The notes beneath the pieces were generated by a model. That model saw only the letters and a list, made by a program, of their open reading frames with translations. It searched no databases and was not told the origin of the DNA. A stretch of 5,928 nt of DNA from contig CAMDKN010000086.1 in assembly GCA_945901035.1 (NCBI GenBank), positions 1 through 5,928 of the forward strand. Reading direction: 5' to 3'. Origin of the DNA: Gulosibacter massiliensis. GTDB lineage: Bacteria; Actinomycetota; Actinomycetes; Actinomycetales; Microbacteriaceae. A program made the translations under genes and the position numbers. Positions 1-5,753 of this stretch are shown here, one piece after another; positions within the stretch are counted from its first letter, which is position 1; every line of letters begins with the position of its first letter.

Positions 1-3000
1 CATCGAATGCACCGAACACCACGATCGCGGTCAAGAGAAGCACGCTGCCACTGAGCGCCATTGATTCCGCGCCGGGGGTGACCGCCAGGACTCCTACTGC
101 GATTGCAGCGAGGTACAGGATTCCCATCAGCGAACCGAGCATCGCGCGCAGGTAGGAACCGTCATTGATGATGCGGGACAGCACGGGCGAGTACTGCGTT
201 GTCCAGTGGGTAGCCGCGACTGTTCGGGCGTCGAGCCAGGTCATGAAGGGGATACTCCACCACGCAAGAGCGTCACCCCACGAGGTGTGGGTTGTCGTGA
301 ACTCGTCGTGCTCGACTTCGATTGAGCCGTATTCGGCGTCGTCACCGCCGTCGCCTGAGGACCCGCCGGACGAGTTACTCGATGAGCCACCTCCACCCGA
401 AGAACCTCCCGAGGACCCGCCGCCGGAAGCACCTCCACCGGAACCGCCACCCGGCGACCCACCACGGGCTCCACCACCACCACCACCACCGGAACCGCCA
501 CCACCACCGGAGGAACCACCGGATCCGGACGGTCCACCACCAGCACCAGCGGTTCGCGCTCCGGCACTTGAACTCGAACTGGAACTCGCACTCGTTCCAC
601 CCGCGGCGCTACCCGCGGCACCCGCAGCACCTGCTGCGGCACCGGCACTGGACGCCGCTGCGGCCGCTGCAGCCGCCGATGCGCTCGCCACCGCTGCTGT
701 GGCGGCAGCCGCAGCGGACACGAGGGCAACGGAGGCGACCACACTGGTGACCTCGGCCACCGTCTCTTGGACAGCCTCCTCGGATACCTGGGTTTCGGGG
801 TCGATGCCAATCGATTCAAAGAATTCATCGTCGTCGGTCAGTGCGTTGGCCATCTCTGCCGCACTCGGCTGGGCGTCACTCAACGTTTCCAAGATGCCGT
901 TCGCGGTTATCTCGAACCACGAAACCTCTTCGAAATCGGACCCGTCGGCGGCTTTGGTTGCGAGGGTGATCGAATGCCATCCCGGTTCAAGCCCATCGGG
1001 AATGGTGAAGTTCGCGACGATCGCCCCGCTTCGCGTGGTGGTCCCGCTGGCGACTGTTTGCGGTGTGGAACGAACCTCCACCTTGTAGGGAACATTCGGC
1101 ATCATGCCGTCGGACTGGACGACGACCGCCGCATCGGCGAACTCGTCTCCGACGTCCGCTTTGATTTCGAAGTTGGCACCGAGTTCAAACACGTCGAAGT
1201 CGACGCTGCTCGATGTGTTCGAACCCGACGTGCTCACCGCGCCGATCGTGAAACTGAAACTTCCGGCGGTTGTGGGCGAACCCGAGATTTTGCCGGTGGC
1301 CTTGTTGAGGCTCACTCCCGGTGGAAGAGAACCGGACGCAACAAAGAACGTGGGGAGGGGATAGCCCTCGCTCGCGGTGTAGCCGTTGACCGTTCCGCCA
1401 ACGAGTGCGGACGGGGCGAGCGTGAGGATGGGTTTCGTCGGAGGCTGCAACACAGACAGGGCGACGGGCATCGCGGTCGAGCCGAGCAGGTTCTTGGCGG
1501 TGAGGGTGAATTCGTATTCACCGGTCACGGTCGGTGTGCCTGACACCTCGCCCGATTTGGTATTCAAGGTAAATCCCTCGGGCATCGCTCCGGCCGCGAG
1601 CGAATAGGTCGCGAGCGGGAACGACTCAGCGAACACCGCGTCGGTGTAGGGAACACCGAGGTTCGTCTTCGAAACAATCGATTTATCGAGCGCGACCGGA
1701 ATCTGTTGCACCGAGAGCCTCATCACGGGGCTGGTGTGGGTGTAAAAGTTTTGCGCTGTAGCGGAAACGGAAAAACTGAAGTCGCCGAGCGCGGTGGGAA
1801 CTCCGGTAATCGCTCCTGACGTGGAACTAAGCGCGAGACCGGTCGGGAGGGCGCCCGAAGCGATGGAGTAGGTGGGTTCGGGATAGGCGTCGTACACGAT
1901 GGCGTCGGCGAATGGAATGTTTCGCATCACCGCCGGTTCAATCGCTTCGTCCATTGCCACGGGGTTTTGAGTGACCATGAGAGAAATCGGTGCGCTGTCG
2001 ACATGACCGACCGAGTTGGACGCGGTGATCGTGAACGTGAAGGAACCGTGTTGGGTCGGGCGCCCGACAAGGTCTCCGGAAGTTGCGTTCAACGTCAATC
2101 CTCGCGGCAAAACGCCGGACGAGATCGAATAGGTCGGGGCCGGGTAACCAACCGCGCTGACAAAGGTAGCGACGTCGCTATTGATGGGCGTTCGAGTCAA
2201 ACCACCGAGGGTTTGGCGCGTCCACGCCGGTGTGCGGTTGACGGTGAGGGTTTGTTCGGGCGTGATTCCGGATTGCCCGGTCGCACCTTGTGCTGTCACC
2301 TTGAAGTGGAATACGCCCGTTTGAGTGGGCGTGCCGGCAATGATTCCCGTAGTCGAGCCGATGGACATTCCCTGCGGCAGTCTGTCGCCGTAGGCGGTGA
2401 TCGCGTAATTGTCGACGAGTCCGTGGAAGTTGATGTGACCACTGTAGGGAAACCCGAACTGGGCGGTAGGCGGTAGTTCGTTATTGTTTAGATAGACGGG
2501 CTCGGCAAAAACCCGGAGTGAATACTGACGTGTGCAGGTTTGTTCGTCGTAGGTTGTTGCACACACTCGGAACGAAAAGTTACCCGACTCGGTCGGAATC
2601 CCCGAGACTTCACCGTTTGACTTGAGGGTGACGCCATCGGGGAGCGAACCCGAGATCGAATACGTGGGAGTGGGGTAGCCGCTGAACGTCGGGCGCTGGT
2701 CGTACCGAACGCCCCAGTACGCTTCCGTAGCGATGTCGTCAAACGTGACCGTAGGAACGGACGCAACCACGATGGTTTGCGTGCGTGTGGTGTCGCCGTT
2801 CCCGATTCCGTTGACCGCTCGAATTCGGAACGGGTAGGTGCCGACCGTGTCTGCGACTCCGCTGATGCGTCCGGTCGACGGGTTGAGCGTGAGCCCTGAC
2901 GGCAGCCCATTGCTGCCCGCCGTCAGGGGGTCGTCGACAATCGAGTAGGTCGCATCGGGGTGACCACGCGCGGTGATAATCGACGAGTAGTTCCCCTGTG

Positions 3001-4162
3001 TCCCATTGACAAACGTGTATCCGAGAAGGTCGTCATACTGGGCGGGGAAATAGGACCCTTTCCTGACCGCTAGGCGGAGATTGGGTGATACAGATTTATC
3101 AAACACGTTGCTGGCGGTCACGGTGAAGTTGTGAACGCCCTCGTCGGTCGGAGTTCCCCCGAGCATTCCGGTCGTTTCGTTAACGGTCACTCCGGTGGGT
3201 TTGTCACGGTCCACTTCATAGGTAGCGGCGGGGTAGCCGCCGAACCCCGAGACATCGATCGGTTCCATCGCTGTCCCGCTCGCAATCGATGCGTCGACGG
3301 CAACACTAGACAAGTCGGGCGGATCGCCAACAATGATGGTCAGCGTGCCCGTAGTCGCTGATGGCGGATTTAGCGGGTCGTCGGAGGTTGCGGTGATCGA
3401 GAATTCGTATTCTCCGTAGGTCGACGGCGTTCCCGTGATCACGCCGGTCCCCGCGTTGAGGGAAAGACCGTCGGGCAGGGGGTCGGAACCGCTCGACACC
3501 GAATACGTGATGGTTCCGGGGCCTGATGCGGCCACATTCGATGCGGTGTACTGCTGGTTCCGACGGGCCAGAGTGGTGATTGTGGTGTCGGTGAACGTGA
3601 CGGCTTCAACCCCAATCTGGTCGAGCATCGTCGACGGGACCGGCTCCCAGCTGCCCGATGCTGTGGAATAGAGGGAGGAACACGCGCCTCCGCCCCATTC
3701 ATAGAACCAGGCGTCGATTTCGTACCACTGGTTGGCTTGAAAGTTGAAAGTGCCGACACTCCGGGAACCGCACCCTTTGAGAACCCAATCATTGAGAATC
3801 GGTGTGCCGGCAATTTCGAGATAAAAGCCGTCGTCCGCGTTGGCGAAGAAGCTCACCGAACCAGTCGTCGGGGACTTGATGAACCCATAGTAATGAACCA
3901 TGACGTAGTCGCCCGGGCAACCGAAGATCGAGTTGCCAAAGGAATGATGAATTTGTGACACGGTTCCCGACGCGCACTTCGTGTAAGCGGTGGTACTGCG
4001 GGCGGGTGGGTTCGACGCGTTAATCGGGTAATACGCATCGAACTTCAGCCCCGATGTGTCCTCAATCTGCTGTGGAGCAAGGCTCGCGAACGAAACCGGC
4101 GTGAGGGCACCCGAAAACAGGAGGACAACAAGGCCGGCGAGGATTAATCGAAGGCGTTTCAT
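1..4162 (-). CDS. Giant exported PA14 / tandem putative-Ig repeat surface protein with C-terminal membrane region (3' end cut by window edge)
   Basis: A single open frame of 1387 codons runs from ATG at 4162-4160 to the left edge without a stop, so the C-terminus is missing. Residues 1-26 are a Sec signal peptide: MKRLR, a hydrophobic core, and likely cleavage after SFA (A26). Residues 38-181 resemble a PA14 module, with GL..YY at the start, DDG at 110-112 and four cysteines (63, 82, 131, 161). Residues 184-992 form nine tandem He_PIG-like Ig repeats with the signature LPxGLxLN..TGxIxGTPT..G.F.F. Residues 993-1090 look like another Ig-like beta domain (IPDGLEPGWHSITL). An acidic stretch (1108-1130), an Ala-rich stretch (1131-1187) and a Gly/Ser linker (1188-1273) follow. 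After a Trp-rich patch come hydrophobic segments near 1341-1361 and 1368-1386. An in-frame TGA at 4192-4190 fixes the start. Surface adhesion or glycan binding is inferred from the domains; the ligand is unknown. Confidence 0.9.
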   Translation of the reverse strand, partial: MKRLRLILAGLVVLLFSGALTPVSFASLAPQQIEDTSGLKFDAYYPINASNPPARSTTAYTKCASGTVSQIHHSFGNSIFGCPGDYVMVHYYGFIKSPTTGSVSFFANADDGFYLEIAGTPILNDWVLKGCGSRSVGTFNFQANQWYEIDAWFYEWGGGACSSLYSTASGSWEPVPSTMLDQIGVEAVTFTDTTITTLARRNQQYTASNVAASGPGTITYSVSSGSDPLPDGLSLNAGTGVITGTPSTYGEYEFSITATSDDPLNPPSATTGTLTIIVGDPPDLSSVAVDASIASGTAMEPIDVSGFGGYPAATYEVDRDKPTGVTVNETTGMLGGTPTDEGVHNFTVTASNVFDKSVSPNLRLAVRKGSYFPAQYDDLLGYTFVNGTQGNYSSIITARGHPDATYSIVDDPLTAGSNGLPSGLTLNPSTGRISGVADTVGTYPFRIRAVNGIGNGDTTRTQTIVVASVPTVTFDDIATEAYWGVRYDQRPTFSGYPTPTYSISGSLPDGVTLKSNGEVSGIPTESGNFSFRVCATTYDEQTCTRQYSLRVFAEPVYLNNNELPPTAQFGFPYSGHINFHGLVDNYAITAYGDRLPQGMSIGSTTGIIAGTPTQTGVFHFKVTAQGATGQSGITPEQTLTVNRTPAWTRQTLGGLTRTPINSDVATFVSAVGYPAPTYSISSGVLPRGLTLNATSGDLVGRPTQHGSFTFTITASNSVGHVDSAPISLMVTQNPVAMDEAIEPAVMRNIPFADAIVYDAYPEPTYSIASGALPTGLALSSTSGAITGVPTALGDFSFSVSATAQNFYTHTSPVMRLSVQQIPVALDKSIVSKTNLGVPYTDAVFAESFPLATYSLAAGAMPEGFTLNTKSGEVSGTPTVTGEYEFTLTAKNLLGSTAMPVALSVLQPPTKPILTLAPSALVGGTVNGYTASEGYPLPTFFVASGSLPPGVSLNKATGKISGSPTTAGSFSFTIGAVSTSGSNTSSSVDFDVFELGANFEIKADVGDEFADAAVVVQSDGMMPNVPYKVEVRSTPQTVASGTTTRSGAIVANFTIPDGLEPGWHSITLATKAADGSDFEEVSWFEITANGILETLSDAQPSAAEMANALTDDDEFFESIGIDPETQVSEEAVQETVAEVTSVVASVALVSAAAAATAAVASASAAAAAAAASSAGAAAGAAGAAGSAAGGTSASSSSSSSAGARTAGAGGGPSGSGGSSGGGGGSGGGGGGGARGGSPGGGSGGGASGGGSSGGSSGGGGSSSNSSGGSSGDGGDDAEYGSIEVEHDEFTTTHTSWGDALAWWSIPFMTWLDARTVAATHWTTQYSPVLSRIINDGSYLRAMLGSLMGILYLAAIAVGVLAVTPGAESMALSGSVLLLTAIVVFGAFD
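344..772 (-). repeat. Low-complexity Ala-rich then Gly/Ser-rich linker within the giant protein
   Basis: Residues 1131-1187 are dominated by Ala with Val, Ser, Thr and later Gly; the first part (about 1137-1170) is hydrophobic enough to be a helix or a weak membrane segment. Residues 1188-1273 are almost entirely Gly and Ser with a few Pro, Ala and Arg, a typical flexible linker. At DNA level the plus strand carries repeated CCA and CCG triplets, including an uninterrupted CCA run at 471-490 that encodes six consecutive Gly from GGT codons plus one GGA. The run length is a multiple of the codon, so slippage would change linker length without breaking the frame. This composition also creates long false open frames on the other strand. 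Confidence 0.8.
1187..3613 (-). repeat. Nine tandem putative-Ig (He_PIG-like) repeats, about 85-100 residues each
   Basis: Approximate residue bounds are 184-278, 283-366, 367-467, 468-552, 553-643, 644-731, 732-818, 819-905 and 906-992. Most units carry Y-P-x-P/A-x-TYSI, then LPxGLxLN, then TGxIxGTPT, then GxFxFxVxAxN, and end in a short beta strand such as LSVL or LTIIV. Repeat 3 has GVAD where others have GTPT. Repeat 2 lacks the LP before its GVTVN strand. Repeat 4 alone contains two cysteines (534, 543). The copies are well diverged at DNA level with no near-identical stretches, so the array is old rather than a recent expansion. Such arrays usually act as stalks that hold an N-terminal binding domain away from the cell surface. 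Confidence 0.85.
3620..4051 (-). other. PA14-like domain (residues about 38-181 of the giant protein)
   Basis: This segment directly follows the signal peptide. It opens with SGLKFDAYY, like the GL..YY start of PA14 modules. Its core GSVSFFANADDGFYLEI, followed by NDW at 124-126, matches the PA14 pattern of a beta strand, an Asp-Asp-Gly turn and a short strand with a buried Trp. It closes with an aromatic strand (DAWFYEWGGGACSSLY) and the VPSTM tail. In yeast flocculins and related PA14 adhesins the adjacent Asp pair binds calcium and sugar; Asp110-Asp111 occupy that place here. Four cysteines (63, 82, 131, 161) could form two disulfides, consistent with an exported protein. I recognised the family by motif only, so a related beta-jelly-roll fold remains possible. 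Confidence 0.7.
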
Positions 4163-4179
4163 GGTGGGGTGGGGTGGGG
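4163..4179 (+). other. G-rich tract abutting the start codon (coding strand CCCCA triplicate)
   Basis: The plus strand reads GG, GGGG, GGGG, GGGG separated by single T residues, immediately next to the CAT that is the complement of the ATG. On the coding strand this is three CCCCA units followed by CC and the ATG, so no purine-rich ribosome binding site lies in the usual window. The four G runs on the template strand satisfy a two-tetrad G-quadruplex pattern. Whether it folds or affects expression is not known from sequence. Confidence 0.5.
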
Positions 4180-4185
4180 CAAGCG

Positions 4186-4200
4186 CGGTTCAGCGAACCG
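4186..4200 (-). promoter_or_regulatory. Perfect 6-bp hairpin in the presumed leader of the giant-protein gene
   Basis: CGGTTC and GAACCG form a perfect inverted repeat around a 3-base GCT loop on the coding strand. It lies 24-38 bases upstream of the ATG and just downstream of the candidate -10, so it would be at or near the 5' end of the message. It could be an mRNA-stabilising stem or a protein-binding site. No T-run follows it, so it is unlikely to be a terminator. Confidence 0.35.
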
Positions 4201-4208
4201 TGGGAAAA

Positions 4209-4236
4209 ATTCTAGCGTAAATACGCGGAAACTGAA
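4209..4236 (-). promoter_or_regulatory. Candidate sigma-70-type promoter of the giant-protein gene
   Basis: On the minus strand TAGAAT at 4214-4209 matches five of six bases of the TATAAT -10 consensus. TTCAGT at 4236-4231 is a poor -35 candidate (three of six matches) at a 16-base spacing. Transcription would start near 4202 and give a leader of about 40 bases. The poor -35 and the lack of independent evidence keep this tentative. Confidence 0.35.
4215..4226. promoter_or_regulatory. Operator-like inverted repeat GCGTA-AA-TACGC
   Basis: Two perfect 5-base arms are separated by two bases. The element occupies the spacer between the candidate -35 and -10 hexamers, where a bound dimeric regulator would block RNA polymerase. 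No specific regulator family is recognised from these arms. Confidence 0.35.
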
Positions 4237-4239
4237 CCT

Positions 4240-4258
4240 AAAAGGGGTTAGTACCCCC
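4240..4258 (-). terminator. Weak candidate intrinsic terminator after the peroxidase gene
   Basis: On the minus strand GGGGT, ACTA loop and ACCCC form a 5-base stem followed directly by TTTT, about 20 bases after the peroxidase stop codon. The stem is short and the T-run is only four long, so termination could be partial, leaving possible read-through into the giant-protein gene. A separate six-T run follows the stop codon directly but has no convincing stem before it. Confidence 0.4.
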
Positions 4259-4278
4259 ACCCGAACCACTAAAAAACG

Positions 4279-4767
4279 TTAGCGAGGGAGGTTGGTTTCA
4301 ATCGCGTCGATAATCGCCGGGTCGGTCGGTACAGTCGTCGGGCGGAACCGCAACACGCGCATGTCCGGGGTGACGACGAACTTTTCGAAATTCCAGCGGA
4401 TGTTTCCCGCGCTGCCACGTTCGTCTTTCGCTTTGGTCAGTTCGGCGTATAACGGCGATCGCCCTTTGCCATTGACCTTGACGATGTCAAAGATGGGGAA
4501 CGTGATACCCCACTTCGTCGAACAGTATTCGGCAATCGCGTCGTTCGACGACAACTCCTGAAAAAACTGATTCGACGGGAATCCGAGCACGACAAACCCG
4601 CGCGGGCCGTACTTTTGCTGCAACGCCTCGAGGTCCGCGTACTGCGGGGACAAACCACAGCGCGAGGCAACATTGACAATCAACATGACTTTGCCCGCGT
4701 GTTCCGTCAACGTCGTTTCGGCGCCATCGGCGGTGAGCACGGGAATGTCCAGCAGCGAATCGGTCAT
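4279..4767 (-). CDS. Glutathione peroxidase family, Cys-type (thioredoxin-dependent peroxidase)
   Basis: This 162-residue cytoplasmic protein has a thioredoxin-like fold, is full length for the bacterial family and reduces hydroperoxides. The peroxidatic cysteine is Cys37 in VNVASRCGLSPQY, coded TGT, so it is not a selenoprotein. The conserved Gln70 lies in GFPSNQFFQE, and Trp125-Asn126 lie in the WNFEKF motif; together these complete the catalytic tetrad. Cys82 in AEYC aligns with the resolving cysteine of yeast Gpx3 (Cys36/Cys82 there), so a Cys37-Cys82 disulfide reduced by thioredoxin is expected rather than glutathione use. The third cysteine of many homologues (GFPCNQF) is Ser65 here. 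Start: ATG at 4767, overlapping the transporter stop as ATGA, with AAGGA at 4778-4774 six bases upstream. It is the last gene of the overlapping run. Confidence 0.96.
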   Translation of the reverse strand: MTDSLLDIPVLTADGAETTLTEHAGKVMLIVNVASRCGLSPQYADLEALQQKYGPRGFVVLGFPSNQFFQELSSNDAIAEYCSTKWGITFPIFDIVKVNGKGRSPLYAELTKAKDERGSAGNIRWNFEKFVVTPDMRVLRFRPTTVPTDPAIIDAIETNLPR

Positions 4768-5753
4768 CGTGAGTCCTTCGGTCGGGGTGGGGCGACGGTG
4801 TCGGGAGCCAACGGTGGGTCAACCGCGTAATTGTGTCGAGCGGATTGAGCCAGTATTACTCCTCCGAGTACGATACCCGCTCCTACCAGTTGCACAAGAT
4901 TGAGGGTCTCACCCAGGATGAGCCAGGCCGCGAGGAACGCGAACAGCACCTCGCTCGTGGCGATGATTCCGGAACGCGTTGCCTTCAGGACGCTGATCGA
5001 CCACAAACCCAGGGCGAACGTGAGAAACGTTCCCGCGACGATGACGAATGCGAGCAAAACCCAGGCGGGACCCGCTGGGCCGGCAACGTCGGACGAGAAC
5101 GGGATCACCCGGGCGAAAACCGTTGGGTCCATCGTCCACCAGCCCGAAAACACCAGCCAAAACACGCTGGCGATTGCCATGCCCCAGAAACCGACGGCCA
5201 AGGGGTGGCGATTTCCCGTCTGGCGCTCGCCGAGAAGGAAATAGGTCGTCAGCGAGGCCGAAGCGGCCAGCGCCCACAACACCCCTTCCAGATTGAGCGT
5301 CGAGTTCCAGACTTCGGCCACGGTCGCGAGACCGATCAGCACCGCGACGATGGCGACCCAGATTCTCGATTTGACGTGTTCGCGGAAAAAGAAATGGGCG
5401 ATGAGCGCGACGAACAGCACCGCGGTGTATTCCAGCAGGAGGGCGATCCCGACGGGCAACAGGAAAACCGCTTGGGCGTAGGTTGCTTGAAGCATCGCGA
5501 CGCCGACGACGCCCATCACGATGAGCGGCACAATTTGTCTGCGCGTCACCCGCAAGGATTCGGGTTTCCACAGGACGAGGACAGCGCCCATCAGAATTGC
5601 CGCTCCGACTACCCGCAAGAAGGTGACTTGGAAGCCATCGACACCGGTTCCGTCCATCAACAATTTGATGACTACGCCGTTGGCACCAAAGATGATGGCG
5701 GCGACGGTGGCTGCGAGATAACCGAGGAGCGGACTGGGCTTGATTACAGCCAC
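4764..5753 (-). CDS. EamA/DMT-family transporter, ten predicted membrane helices
   Basis: This 329-residue inner-membrane protein has the two-fold EamA layout. The first half (about 9-145) opens with GYLAATVAAIIFGANGVVIK, carries FLRVVGAAIL at 45-54, and ends with LEYTAVLFVALIAHFFFREH and a following helix. The second half (about 155-302) ends in EVLFAFLAAWLILGETLN and LVGAGIVLGGVIL, the typical last two helices. A hydrophilic Pro-rich tail (304-329) follows. Family members export or import metabolites such as amino acids and purines; the substrate cannot be told from sequence. The start is GTG at 5753 (Val codon read as Met), chosen because the first helix begins ten residues later and no ATG lies closer. 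It overlaps the reductase stop by 10 bases and has no clear Shine-Dalgarno, consistent with reinitiation from the upstream gene. Its TGA overlaps the peroxidase ATG. Confidence 0.94.
   Translation of the reverse strand: MAVIKPSPLLGYLAATVAAIIFGANGVVIKLLMDGTGVDGFQVTFLRVVGAAILMGAVLVLWKPESLRVTRRQIVPLIVMGVVGVAMLQATYAQAVFLLPVGIALLLEYTAVLFVALIAHFFFREHVKSRIWVAIVAVLIGLATVAEVWNSTLNLEGVLWALAASASLTTYFLLGERQTGNRHPLAVGFWGMAIASVFWLVFSGWWTMDPTVFARVIPFSSDVAGPAGPAWVLLAFVIVAGTFLTFALGLWSISVLKATRSGIIATSEVLFAFLAAWLILGETLNLVQLVGAGIVLGGVILAQSARHNYAVDPPLAPDTVAPPRPKDSR
4774..4778 (-). promoter_or_regulatory. Ribosome binding site of the peroxidase gene
   Basis: AAGGA on the minus strand sits six bases before the ATG and lies inside the last codons of the upstream transporter gene. 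It supports the 4767 start and, with the ATGA overlap, coupled translation. Confidence 0.7.

Noticed and set aside
1..340. LPxTG sortase anchor at the C-terminus of the giant protein
   Set aside because: No LPxTG-like motif is present in the visible part and two hydrophobic segments are already present; the true C-terminus lies outside the window, so it cannot be excluded there.
241..828. Minus-strand 195-codon frame rich in Arg, Pro and Val
   Set aside because: Out-of-frame reading of the same low-complexity linker; the in-frame protein continues through it without interruption.
165..1088. Plus-strand 307-codon frame rich in Pro, Glu and Ala
   Set aside because: It is the antisense of the Gly/Ser/Ala-rich linker of the giant protein; its composition mirrors GGT/TCC/GCG codons and it has no signal or domain of its own.
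1187..3613. CRISPR array or recent tandem DNA duplication
   Set aside because: The periodicity is at protein level only; units differ strongly in DNA sequence and all stay in one reading frame.
4186..4200. LexA/SOS box
   Set aside because: The actinobacterial SOS box has GAAC-N4-GTTC; here the arms are in the opposite order (GGTTC then GAACC) with a 3-base centre.
4655..4660. Selenocysteine at the peroxidase active site
   Set aside because: The active-site codon is TGT (Cys37), not TGA.
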